Shown: piece by piece, positions 44,740 to 55,472 of the stretch
Numbering within the stretch: position 1 is the stretch's first letter
Layout: every line of letters begins with the position of its first letter
Assembly (NCBI GenBank): GCA_946902985.2
Contig: OX336397.1
Span: 154,435,890 to 154,499,889 of the forward strand
DNA from: Meconema thalassinum
Taxonomy: Eukaryota; Arthropoda; Insecta; Orthoptera; Tettigoniidae
Length of the DNA stretch: 64,000 nucleotides
Direction: 5' to 3'
The notes under the pieces: generated by a model
What the model saw: the letters and a program-made list of their open reading frames with translations, nothing else
The model's database searches: none
What the model was told of the DNA's origin: nothing
Translations under genes and position numbers: made by a program

Positions 44740-47190
44740 CAGAGTTTACCAACCTTTTGAAGTTCACGGCACCCTTGGGAATAACATTAAACACTAGGGG
44801 CATCCTTCCTTGAATAAAAAAAAAATATGTTTCATATGTAAATTTATTGAAATATTTTATAATAAGTAACGTACACCATAACATAATACAGTCAACTTTA
44901 CTACAGTCAGTGAGTAAAAATACATCAAAATTTTGTTCGATAAATCGTTAATGTGAAACTTGTGATTCATGTTTAGAGCACAGATACGTGATATCGGGCC
45001 TTGCAGTTGACAATGAAACACGCAAATCATCCTCAAGGTTATTCAGTCTATTTCTTGCTTTGGATTTTATTGTCACCAGAGCAGAGAAGGCTTGCTCGCA
45101 TAGATTGGATTTTGGAAGGGGCGAAAGTGTGTTAATTGCTTTCTTCATTAGGTTAGGATACTACTCTCTCCGCTGAAGCCCAAAAGTAGCCACCGACACC
45201 TCACTCTTGGTGGACTTACCTTTGAGTGTGGAATCGGCACAAAGATCAATAAATTCATCTCGTTCGCAACCAGTGAAATCTATTTCCTCGCACTATCTAT
45301 GAAATCAAATGGTGAGACAACCCAGTTGACATTCATAGTGGAAATAGATGGAAAGTATGTATCTATTGCTTCTTGCAATCTTGATAAGTGATCACAAATG
45401 CGGTCTTTCAGCTTACCCAGATCGTTATCTACTGCCAGATGAAGAAAGTTTGAAAGATCTCCTTTCTGAACTGCAGACGTCCAAGAACTAAGTTTTCTTT
45501 TAAAATCTTTCATTTTATTGGTTGAGGAAATTATTGTTTCCTGTCTACCCTGCATTGAAACATTCAGTTAATTCAGTTTATGAAAAATATCTGCCAGATA
45601 CGACAGTTCCAAGCACCAAGAATCAGTTAGTAACAGCTCATAAAATGTATCTTGATTTTCATCCTTAAAAAGAGTTTTCACCTGTTCTCTAAGTTCAAGA
45701 AACTGCTTCAATACACGACCCCGCGACAACTACCTTACTCTGTATGAAGTAACAAAGAGGTATGAGGTGCATCCGTTGCGAGACATAACTGTTTAAAAAT
45801 CCTGCACATTAAAGGTCGAGACTTGATGTAGTTCACCATTTTCACAACTTCGTTAAACACTGCAGCAAAATCTTGAGCTCTTGCAGTAAAAACCTTCAAA
45901 TTTCCCAGACATAGATTGTTCACCATCTGTACATATACCACAACAGTCTTTCCATGCCGGCCGAAGTCGTCGGATTTTTTAAGAGAGTTAAAAATCCCTC
46001 AGTATGCCTTCCTTCGGAGGGGAAGTAAATCCGGCGGTCCCATGTCATAGATTTATGGCATGTTAAAGAACCTTCCACTAATTACACCTGTGTGAAGCTA
46101 AATTATATATAGGTTAAACATTTGACTAACGTTCTTAGGTTACTACGTTCGTCGTCAAGAGCCGACTGCGGTGGCGTCTGGTAGCTACGTTCTGAACTAG
46201 TAGTCATTGACAGTGGCGTTTGGCAGCAAAAGTCGGAACTATTTGAAAAATTCAAAAGACTGCAGTCCTTACTTGAATTAAAAACAGATAACACGCACTA
46301 ATACAGTCATCACAATTAACACCGGTTATCAGACAGATTCTACACACACCAAAGTACACGGGGCTACATGACCGCGTTGTCGCAGCCCCTAAACTTAAGA
46401 ACCAACCAACCAGTCTTTCCATGAAAGATCTTGGACATTGAGAAAGGAATTAATAGAAACAAAAATATCATGGCCTGAGGTTGTAGTCTCCAGCGGTCTA
46501 CAGAACAGAAACGGCTCATTAATATCGTTATCATCAATATATCTGGTAAAACCAAGGAGTTGCAGTTTGTCACCACTATCGATACTCTCATCTACTTGCA
46601 AAGCAAATGCTCTATCAGTTTTTATTTTCCCCACGACTTGTTCGTTGATATTGCAAACATTTCAGATATCCTGCGACTGATTGTGTTGTTGGAAAGAGGA
46701 AATTTCGAAATTTGATTAGCTGCTCCTTCACCAAGTATTGTTGAAACTATAATTTTCCATGCAGGACCTATGATTTCCTCTCCAAGAGTATGAGGTGTGT
46801 GTGTGATTTTTTTTCCAATCAGTTCTGCTACTTTAAACGAGGCTTCAAGAGCAGTATCACTTATGGTCATTCTCTTTACCATTCGCACAGCTGGTTTTTT
46901 CTCCCCTTCTAGTACACGTGAAAAATACATCACACTCTTCCCTGACCCACTAGGATGCTTAATTGTGAGATGCCACTTCAGTTTGCTAGGTACCATGGCC
47001 TCGTGTTTCGCCACAAACTAAACACACAGGGATAGGGTTTTCCTCGTTCTTATTCAACGTAAATCCATACACAACGTAACTGTCCTGGTATGTTCTTTTC
47101 TTTCGTTTGTCTTCTTTATGTTGAATTCGACGGTTCGGGAGTAGAAGCCGACTGCTCACTTTCACTCTCCAGGCGTTTACGTTTAACAAT
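44740..47190 (-). pseudogene. BED-finger hAT (ZBED5-like) transposase, broken and split by a SINE
   Basis: Reading minus from about 47100: TYQDSYVVYGFTLN, a BED-type zinc finger (CLVCGE ... KLKWHLTIKH), a helical part (TISDTALEASFKVAELIGKK) and NTISRRISEMF. The start of the RNase H-like catalytic domain follows (AFALQVDESIDSGDKLQLLG), then SWKDCCGICTDG across the SINE target site, VFNEVVKMVNYIKSRPL, and the hAT C-terminal dimerisation motif LCEQAFSALVTIKSKARNRL near 45100. Several frameshifts and stops show it is dead. At the 3' side a hAT-like terminus CAGAGTTTACCAACC begins at 44740; the other terminus was not found. Confidence 0.85.
45957..46410 (+). repeat. SINE family S2, copy B, in the hAT pseudogene
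   Basis: Flanked by a perfect 13-base duplication CAGTCTTTCCATG (45944-45956 and 46411-46423). It is 5'-truncated just after the B box, starting CCGGCCGAAGTCGTCGGATT, and retains the complete tail ending CTAAACTTAAGAACCAACCA. Confidence 0.92.
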
Positions 47191-47299
47191 GAACTTGTCC
47201 ATAGCTAAACACTGCTACTGTAATCAACGCCAAGAAAACATGTTAAAGTGGCGTAGGAACGGGTACACTTTTATATATTTATATATATGTAAGTGACTG

Positions 47300-48290
47300 A
47301 TGTGAAACAGCTTTTGTCAAAGCATTTCGGCCCTGAGTGGCACAACAGAGAGGATCTAGGCTTCTACCGAGACTTGCTACTATGTGGCGAAGACATAGCT
47401 CGACAAAATGTATCTGAAGTAGAAGAAGAAGAAGAAGAAGAAGAAGAAGACCCCATGGAATGACGTTGCTGTGCAGTCCAATGGACTCTATTTCGCCTAG
47501 TTTGAAAAGCTGTGAGCATATTGTGAATGGAAATTTAAGGTTGAAAGGTTACTTTTATTGTATACTGGGTAGTTTCTTAGAGAACTTTAAAATATAGCAA
47601 TAATTTCACTTTCACATAGAAACCATAATTACTGACTTAATGAAACTAATCCAAAACTACTTAAGTCCTAGATCCTGTATCAAAACTGCTTAAGTGCAAT
47701 ATATTTTCTATTATTACGTAAAAACTGCTTTTACTGTATTTTTAAAACATACATAAAATGAAAACTAATCGTATTTTGTAACTATTATACAAACTATTTC
47801 TATTTAAACGCGCACGGATAACTCAAGACAGTGTTTTGCCCTTTCTCACAAATTTCATGAAATTGACTTAGGTAGTTCTGGAATTGGACGACTCACATAC
47901 ATATCTTTATAACCTCTGTTATTTATTTTATTTGTTATTTAATTTCCAATGAATTTGTTATTATTAAGTCCTTTTTTTTTTGTTAAATTTTATTGTTTGT
48001 TTTCTTACTGTCAATACTTTATATTGTTATACAGTCAGTATAAAATGGTGTACTTCGTACCTGTATCAGATTATTACTAAAAAAAGATGTTTCAATATAG
48101 AACAATATGATATGTAAATGATTTTTAAAAATCTGAAATAATAAAATTTGTTTTCATGAGAATATTTGCTCATAATAAAATATGTGTGTGTTTCGTTTAC
48201 AGAATGTTAAAAATTATTTATGAGTTACTTTATAAAATTCTGTAAGTTATATTCGCAGAATAAATCATGTTTAAGATCAATAGAACTTTA
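47300..48290. other. AT-rich intergenic, GAA microsatellite, no gene
   Basis: A GAA array at 47420-47450, otherwise AT-rich sequence without a supportable frame. It ends at the terminal inverted repeat of the PIN-gene element. Confidence 0.6.
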
Positions 48291-48764
48291 TAGGCCAGGC
48301 GACAGGTCGAAAAACAAAAGCCTCAATAAGGAAATAATTAGTGGAAAGCTGGAAATTGCTTTAATTGCTTTATTTTGACCCAGATATTACTCTCCCAAGT
48401 TTTTCCCCTCAAGCGAAGTCGGCGTTGGCCCTTCTGGCCCTAAGAAGGTACCATTTTTCCTTTTCTTTTTTTTTTTTTGCTAATATCTCCCGAACCATCA
48501 ACTTTATCAACAAAATGCCTAGTATAAAAATAATCTAGAGTACATTTTCTACAAAAATGCTCTCTACCTTTTGTCTCTAATGTGAACTGTTACGATGCTA
48601 CGACCATTCAAATTGGAGCCCTTTTAGATTCTTGCGGAAAAGCTATGGAGATGATATGCCATATCAAAGTTTCTACATATTATAAAATATTTGTCAGCAT
48701 TCCAGGTGCACAAGCTGTTAACTTGTTACAAGTATAACAGATTTTCAATGTAAACAGCTGTGGC
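48291..48764 (+). repeat. Left terminal inverted repeat of the PIN-gene element
   Basis: About 474 bases. It pairs in reverse complement with 52379-52828, by eye at about 85-90% with short indels. Its inner end encodes the last residues of the gene (AVYIENLLYL and the stop). Confidence 0.88.
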
Positions 48765-49873
48765 CTCAATTTCTCCGTCATCGCTTACATCGTCTGTATC
48801 GGTACATTTGTCCGACGTCACAGGGCGCTCAAGATTAACATCGATGTCTCCGTCACAATCATCCATATCATCTTCCTCGGCAGCATTTGTACATGACCGT
48901 CCCATACAATTCATGCAGATTCTGGAGCATCGGAGGCCCGTTTTCCTGCAACCACAAGCTGCGTTACATCCTTCCGAACATTTGCTGGACACTGTGTTTA
49001 GAAGCGTTTGTGGCACCGGATCCCTCGTAGGTATGGGAGCCAAACCACATTGAGAATTTTTCCAGCCCCAATCCAGTGGATTTGTATCATTTCCATACCA
49101 TGTTTGGATTTGATGATATGTTCTTAAAGAGTGCTCACGTGCCGCTGATTCGGTGGGAGGTAAGCTTGCGAGATTAAATCGATGTTTGCTTAGAGATTTT
49201 TCAAACAGTTGGAACCGCAGCTCATTCAGGGTATTTCCCGTGGTTTTGTTGTCATAAAGCCCAGCCAAAACCAACTGGCCCGCTTTGTCAATTTCATCGG
49301 GGTTTGCGTTCACGTCTCGGAAAACCCTAACAGCTGTCTGCAGTTCCTCATTACTCTTCAGCAGTGTTACGAATTTCATTTTGCACTGCCTGTGAAACGA
49401 AGACGTTATATCGCACCCACTAAACGCATGCAAAAAGAGGAAGTTTTCTTGCACACATGTTGGGAGATTGAAACTTGTTGTGCAAAATAGTTGTTGTTTG
49501 GTTGAACCTTGGCCGGGTTTCATAAAATACATTTTCGTGGAGGGTGGCACACAAGCCGCCAAGATGACCAGGATATCTATATCTTCAGCCACTATAATGA
49601 CTGAATTGTCGGGCCGAGATAACTCGAGTGGGGTGGTAACGATGAGCACATCGGTATCTTCTGGAGCTTGTCTGGTTTCGATTCCTTCGCTTTCGAATTT
49701 GACGCGCAACAAGTCGATCAATCTTCGTTTGTTTGTGACATTAGACAAAAAGTTTGCTTGTGGCATAGGTGCCGTCATGGACTCATAAAAAAAAACATTA
49801 GCAGCTTCATGCTTGTGCGATCGTCGAAGACGTTCAACGGACTTGGTACTGCGAGCTGCTGGGTCGTCAGGAT

Positions 49874-50204
49874 GAAAAATCCACAGCCTGCCTCCAGTCT
49901 CCGACCGGGTCAGGAATGGAATGAATGAAGCCCCCATCTAGCGGCGAGGATATGAACTGTGCCGGCTGCCGAGGCCTGACGCACTCCTCTGGGGCAATGA
50001 TTAAATGAATGACAGATGAAATGAAATGATAGTGGAGAGTGTTGCTGGAATTAAATTTTTGACAGGGAAAACCGGGAGTACCCGGAGAAAAACCTGCCTG
50101 CCTCCGTTTTGTCCAGCACAGATCTCACATGGAGTGACCGGGATTTGAACCACGGACCCAGTGGTGAGAGGCCGGCGTGCTGCCGCCTAAGCTACGGAGG
50201 CTTC
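49874..50204 (-). repeat. SINE family S1, copy C, inside the PIN gene
   Basis: Flanked by a 13-base duplication GGGTCGTCAGGAT (49861-49873 and 50205-50217). The coding sequence reads through when the SINE and one copy of the duplication are ignored (IIFDGYPDD continues as PAARSTKSVERL). Confidence 0.92.
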
Positions 50205-50571
50205 GGGTCGTCAGGATACCCATCGAAAATAATGACACTGTTTTTAAAGTATCTTTTAACGTAACTCGCATATTTGAAACTAATGTCGACAAAAGTATCG
50301 GTTTGGTGCCAAATTACACGGTGCAGAAGATATCCTCCGTCGAGAACATGATGTAGCTCCTCAAATATGGGCTCATCGGTAACAGGATCGAATAATTTAT
50401 AGAACACAGACTTTTGCGTCTACGCATTCCCGCTTTATCAAAGATCGCAACCGGATACGGAGCTAGTTCAAACAGGAAATATTGTTTCAATTCTGCATCG
50501 GATTTCTTTGCAAGGCAAATGCATTGGAAAAGCACAAGAGGATCAACAGGAATATCCGTGTTGCGGATTTT

Positions 50572-52054
50572 TAGCCTATTTTCAATTTTGAAAAAATAGG
50601 CTTATGAAATCACCTTTTGTCCGTGTGTGTGTGCGAGGTGTGTGTGTGTGTCCCTAATAAAATCTAAACGGCTGGAGCGATTTCAATGAAACTCGGTAAG
50701 TTCATGGCGCTATTCCCGGCGACCTCGACCGTGTCCTTCAAATTTTGTTACGTCTCACCAATCCAACATGGCGGCTGTGCGAAATATTTCACTAGCATTC
50801 GATATCTCCGAAACTATTACCGATATCGCCCTGAAATTGTGTACGGTGATAAAGGGCACTACTAGAAGTTCGCCTATGAGACTTTCAAAAACCTGGTGAC
50901 TACAAAACCAACATGGCGGCCAAGCGAAGTTGAGACTTTTAAATAGACTTTTCTCGCGATTTAACTACCCAAACGTAATGAAACTGGGTACAGCAATTGT
51001 TTATACACATTGTAAAGCACTGGAGTCTAATTTAGTTCAATTGTTTACATAACCTCAAAATGGCGGCTGTGCGAAATATTTCACTGACATTCTATATCTC
51101 CGAAACTATTACAGATATCACCCTGCAATTTTGTACGGTGATAAAGGGTACTGATAGAAATTTACCTATTTATATTTCATAAACCTGTAAAGTACAAAAC
51201 GAACATGGCGACCTAGCGAATTTGAAATATTTTAATAGACTTTTCTCGTGATTTAACTCTCTGAGCGCAGTGAAATGTGGTACAGTAAATGACTTAGCAG
51301 ATTGTAATGCACTGCCATCTAATTTAATTCAATTGTTTACATAACCTCAAGATGGCGGCTGTGCGTAATTTTAAAATTAAATTTTTATTTCTTGTGTCGT
51401 AATCATGCGATCAAAGTGAAAGTTTGAATACTGAACCTAGGCAATAATTGTCCTTGAATGGTACATAACTCTATGGCCTATACATATAACAATCCTAAAT
51501 GGCGAGCTTCCGAAATATTTAGACGGTTCTCAATATCTATGAATCTTTTACAGCAACCAAACTGATTTTTTTAAATGTTCATAGAGAATCTTCACCTATA
51601 GGACTTTCAGTAACCTGGTGAGCACAAATCCAACATGGCGGTGACGCGAAGTATAAATATTTAAATGGACGTTTCTCGCGAATTAACTACCCGAATGCCG
51701 TGAAACGTAGCACGTTAAATGCTTATACAAATGTTGATACACTGGCATCTAATTTATTTCAATTGTTTGCATAATCACAAGAAGGCTGCTGTGCGTAATT
51801 TTGAAATCTCGTTTTTACTTCTTGTGTTCTAATCATGCGATTGAAGTTTGAATACCACACGTACACAATAATCTTGATGTAATAGTACAAAAATAAAAAT
51901 CCAACCTGGCGACCATCTGAAATATTTAGACGGTTCTCAATATCTACGAATCTGTTACAGCAATTAAACTGAAATTTTGTATGTTGATAGAGGCAATTAA
52001 CATGAGCAGGATATATGAAAATAGGCTGTATAGTTCTTCACGGAACTACTTGTT
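50572..52054 (+). repeat. Dispersed repeat R1, copy 3, inside the PIN gene
   Basis: Full length, about 1.48 kb. It starts TAGCCTATTTTCAATTTTGA (hairpin end), then a GTGTGT tract, then repeated units with CCAACATGGCGGC cores, and ends TTCTTCACGGAACTACTTGT. It splits the codons for NSK and RNTDIPVD. Gene sequence on both sides fits an AAAAT duplication, but this is only one reading of an A-rich junction. Confidence 0.88.
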
Positions 52055-52378
52055 ATTTTCGAATTTACCGCGCGGAGAGGCATCACGCCATTTTTTCTAA
52101 GGAACTTCACATCGTGAAAATTGTTGCCGGTTATGCCTTTTTGTGCTGCTATTCCAATTTCATAGGCCATATGACAAGTGATTTGTCCATCCCCGACAAC
52201 TCCTGTGCTTAACGAAACAACGTGTTGTCCACGAGGAAAGGGCTCTTGAGTTGATAACCATCCAACAAATTTTTTCAAGTCCGCATCATCCCGCGAGATC
52301 CGCGCACACCGTGCATCCACATGCTGTTCTGTAGTCGAAAACTCAATATTGCAAAATGATACTAATGGTAGGTATTTT

Positions 52379-52828
52379 GCCACAGCTGTTTACATTGAAA
52401 ATCTGTTATACTTGTAACAAGTTAACAGCTTGTGCATCTGGAATGCTGACAAATATTAAAACATGTAGAAACGTTGATATGGCATATCATTTCCATAGCT
52501 TTTCCGCATGAATCAAAAAGGGCTCCACTTTGAATGGTCGTAGCATCATAACGGTTCACATTAGAGACAAAAGGTAGGGAAAATTGTTGTAGGAAATTTA
52601 CTCTAGATTATTTTTTATAATAGGTATTTTGTTGATAAAGTTGAAGATTTGGGAGATATTTGCAAAGAAATTGAAAAATGGTACCCTCTTACGGCCAGAA
52701 GGGCCAACACCGACTTCGCTCGAGGAAGAAACTTGGGAGAGTAATATCTGGGTCCAAATAAGGCGATTAAAGCAATTTCCAGCTTTCCACTAATTATTTC
52801 CTTATTGAACTACCTGTCGCCTGGCCTA
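52379..52828 (-). repeat. Right terminal inverted repeat of the PIN-gene element
   Basis: About 450 bases, mirror of 48291-48764. On the minus strand its inner end runs into the coding region at GCTGTGGCAAAATAC, just after an AACAG that could be a splice acceptor. Confidence 0.88.
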
Positions 52829-52875
52829 TTATGCGAGTTGTAATCTTCAATATATATCAAAATAATGTACATATT

Positions 52876-53310
52876 ACAATTTGCCTTACGTCGCACCGAC
52901 ACAGATACTGTAGGTCTTATGGCGACGATGGGATAGGAAAGACTAGCAGTGGGAAGGAAGCAGCTTTGGCCTTTATTAACATTGTGGTGTTTGAAGCCAT
53001 ATTTTCAGTGTTGCCTTAGTAAACAAGAGTTTAGTGCTTTTCAGTCGGTCAACACGAATGTACCCATTAATCTCGTGTAATTTATTTCAGGATAGGGGCA
53101 TAACCCATCTCTTTTGGGTACATTCGTGTTGACCGACTGAAAAGCACTAAACTCTTGGCCTTTATTAAGGTACAGCGCCCATTTGCCTGGTGTGAAAATG
53201 AGAAACCAGGGACAACCATCACCCGGGCTACCGACAGGGGGGTTCGAACCCACTATTTCCGGAATGAAAGCTCACAGCTGCACAACCCTAACCACAACCT
53301 CACTCCGTGA
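52876..53310 (-). repeat. SINE family S7, split by a hairpin insertion
   Basis: The left part (52876-52979) has TTACGTCGCACCGACACAGA and GGCGACGATGGGATAGGAAA. The right part (53169-53310) has GGTGTGAAAATGAGAAACCA and GGGGTTCGAACCCAC (B box in reverse) and ends near the tRNA-like head. The two halves join smoothly across the insertion at 52980-53154. Confidence 0.88.
52980..53154. mobile_element. 175-bp insertion with perfect 41-bp hairpin arms
   Basis: Flanked by a perfect 14-base duplication TTGGCCTTTATTAA (52966-52979 and 53155-53168). Within it, 53025-53065 and 53116-53156 are exact inverted repeats of 41 bases, beginning AAGAGTTTAGTGCTTTTCAG, with a 50-base loop. The right arm runs two bases into the duplication. 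The first 45 bases are not part of the hairpin. A 14-base duplication is typical of LINE-machinery insertions rather than DNA transposition. Confidence 0.88.
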
Positions 53311-53672
53311 ATCATATCATACTATATCAAAATATAATCATAATAGGCCTATATCATAATATATTATTTTTTATTGGGCTGGACGGAGGGAGAATACCTA
53401 CACACAACGCACTAAAACCTCCCATTAATATTACTCTTCATAAATTCGTCATCACACTGTACGTTTACAGTGGTCGTAGTTTCCGATAATCACGAATGAG
53501 AGCTTCAAAATGAGACCAAGTTTCCTGCTGTACGTTTATCCTGGGCTGAGAAAACGTTACGTCAGAAAAAGTATAAGAACTTTTTATCGGGTAGTTGAAA
53601 AAAAATGAAACTTGAGATTTGCTCTACCAATACTTGTGCCTATCACATATAAAAATTGCATTACCCTCAGCA
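53311..53672. other. No feature recognised
   Basis: AT-rich sequence with no supportable frame or known repeat. Confidence 0.5.
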
Positions 53673-53675
53673 AGC

Positions 53676-54040
53676 TTGCCACGGTGGGTGAGTGGTTATA
53701 GTGTCGGACTACCAACCCCAAGATTTCAGGTTCGCCCCTGGCCATGGTAAGTGATTTTTGAAGGCGACAAAAATCACGATACTCATGTCATACGATGTTG
53801 GCATGTTAAAGAACCCATTTGAATTCAGTAGGCCGTGTTCAATGGCAAAATTAATCTCGGGATTTTCCGCCAACACAAAGTTCCTCCATTCTCTACTTGA
53901 AAGCGCTGTAGTGTCAAGGAGATTAGATATCTAAGCTCCTTGACTTTCATAGCGTTCAAAGGAACGACGAAATTCGACATGCAAGCTACCCTCTGGGTGT
54001 CAATTAACAAAGCTTGCACCAGGCACCCGAGGCCATACGA

Positions 54041-54070
<30 letters not shown>
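53676..54070 (+). repeat. SINE family S3, copy A
   Basis: A tRNA-like head, TTGCCACGGTGGGTGAGTGG with B box CAGGTTCGCCCC. The body has GGCATGTTAAAGAACCCATT and CTCGGGATTTTCCGCC. The end is GGCACCCGAGGCCATACGAT followed by an ATT microsatellite. A second copy at 62966-63178 lacks the 3' part. Confidence 0.85.
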
Positions 54071-54071
<1 letters not shown>

Positions 54072-54777
54072 CTCAGCCAAGTAGTTTTCCATGTATATAG
54101 TTTTAAGTGAGCGGTTCCTAGAAAAGACGTCAAAAACACGGACAATTTTTCATACAACCACAAATAAATAAATAATTAATAAACTTGAAAATAATTGGCT
54201 TATATAGTCTAACGCAGAATTAAACAAGGAAAATATTGGTATAACTCGTTTTTCAATAGGTCTGTTGGTTTGGTTGTAATTAAGGCCTAAACTCGAGTAT
54301 CCATAATAAAAATCCAATAGTAGTCCACAAATTGGCAATACGGCTCGGAAAGCAAGTCTGGTTTGTTTTTCAGATGCAAAACAACGCTATCAGTGAGAGA
54401 GAGAGAGAAGACATTGAGTGACGAGGAGAAGCGGTGGGAGTAGGGGCGGAAGGAGGTGATAATTGAAGGGTGACACGTCACTAACACAAATGCAGCGGCT
54501 GCTATCGGTAATACAGTAGTGCTGCCATCTCTTGCCATGCGATTGACGGCGGTGGCGATCGCACAGCCTTTACCAAAGAAGTTTTGTTTATTTATTACGA
54601 AAGTAGTCGAAGATCGTTTTGGTTAGTCTATTTGAATTCATTTGGAGGATGTGCCTATAAAAATCAATTGTCCGCTTTTATTGTGTTCGAGAGTTTTTCA
54701 GTCTTTTGGTAAAGATTTTCGTTCCTGACATGGATTAATTTGTTGTTATGAAATTTGGGGCCTAAGATTTTGCGTAA
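54071..54777. other. No gene recognised
   Basis: Mixed sequence with a GA-rich patch (GAGAGAGAGAGAAG near 54395). The short minus-strand frames contain no recognisable domain. Confidence 0.5.
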
Positions 54778-54779
54778 TA

Positions 54780-54910
54780 CAGGGTCTTTCATATAAAGTA
54801 AGAACGGCAAGTGGCAGTTTTGTTATTCGTTGGTGCGGTGGCTTTGGCCGAGTTTGTGGCGCGCCATGGCCCCCTGCTGTACTATCGAAAGTGCGCGCAT
54901 AGTACATACG
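54780..54910 (+). mobile_element. 5' end of a DUF4817-type element (partial)
   Basis: TACAGGGTCTTTCATATAAA closely resembles the terminus of the element at 25380. Only this end is present; it runs into a mariner-like relic at about 54911. Confidence 0.45.
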
Positions 54911-55365
54911 AGGGCTGTTCTTTTTTTTTTTCAAATTCCGATGGACTGTATAAAAATAACAGATTGACATACCAAACTGATTTTACTACTAAATGTTTGC
55001 TTGTTTTATTCTTATGTCCTAACATAATCGCCAAAACGATTGAAACATTTGTCGTATCGTTACACCAGCTTTCCAATGCCCACGGCAAAATATTCTGCCG
55101 CCACTGATGTGGGTACGTCTGGACAATCTCCTGAAGTTTTTCCTTTTTGACGAGGCGTTGCCTCCCAACCATACCTTCAATTCTCGAAAAGGGTGAAAAT
55201 CATACTAAACGGCAGATGGTCCAAAACTTCACACTTGAATTCTTTGTAAAAGTCTATCGTAACGTTTGTACAGTGTGGTCGTGAATGATTTTCACCTTTC
55301 TAATATGTGTAGCATTTGTAGCATGCGTCATTTGAAATGATGTAACGTCTTTCAGACTGACTGTA
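54911..55365 (-). pseudogene. Mariner-like transposase C-terminal relic
   Basis: The left edge CGAGGGCTGTTC is a mariner-like terminus next to TA. The minus strand gives MVGRQRLVKKEKLQEIVQTY then LPWALESWC, which resembles the C-terminal stretch of mariner transposases (LE.W.KC). It is broken by frameshifts and interrupted by the R1 copy at 55371. Confidence 0.4.
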
Positions 55366-55370
55366 TTTTT

Positions 55371-55419
55371 TAGCCTATTTTCAATTTTGAAAAAAATAGG
55401 CTTATGAGATCACCTTTTG

Positions 55420-55472
<53 letters not shown>

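Larger units (their letters stand above)
48726..52383 (-). pseudogene. PIN/FEN-like nuclease domain protein with C-terminal CXC-like motif, split in three
   Basis: Three minus-strand pieces join: 52383-52056 (EFSTTEQHVDARCARISRD, then LSTGVVGDGQITCHMAYEIG), 50570-50205 (LFELAPYPVAIFDKAGMR, YKLFDPV) and 49873-48726. The last has IIVAEDIDILVILAA and FLHAFSGCDITSSF, an Asp pattern I read as a PIN/FEN1-like nuclease fold. It ends with a cysteine-rich block CNAACGCRKTGLRCSRICMN (about 48889-48988) resembling a CXC/tesmin DNA-binding motif, and an acidic tail. The total is about 610 residues. Related uncharacterised proteins are, to my knowledge, common in arthropods and cnidarians. One 2-base insertion near 50408 shifts the frame. 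There is no ATG at the N-terminus; a stop lies just upstream, so a first exon may be missing. Nuclease activity is inferred. Confidence 0.7.
48291..52828 (-). mobile_element. Long-TIR element carrying a PIN/FEN-like + Cys-rich gene
   Basis: Terminal inverted repeats (48291-48764 and 52379-52828) begin TAGGCCAGGCGACAGG and are flanked by TTA on both sides (48288-48290 and 52829-52831), a possible 3-base target duplication. The whole interior is one minus-strand gene, interrupted by an S1 SINE and an R1 copy. Without these the element is about 2.7 kb. No standard DDE transposase, integrase or helicase is present. Its mobility and mechanism are inferred from the ends. Confidence 0.7.

Noticed and set aside
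44741..47300. A complete hAT element with both ends
   Set aside because: Only one terminus (44740) could be seen; no matching end or 8-bp duplication was found beyond 47200.
50572..52054. R1 as a canonical Helitron
   Set aside because: No 5' TC start, and no CTRR end at the right distance from the hairpin; a Helentron-like origin stays only a guess.
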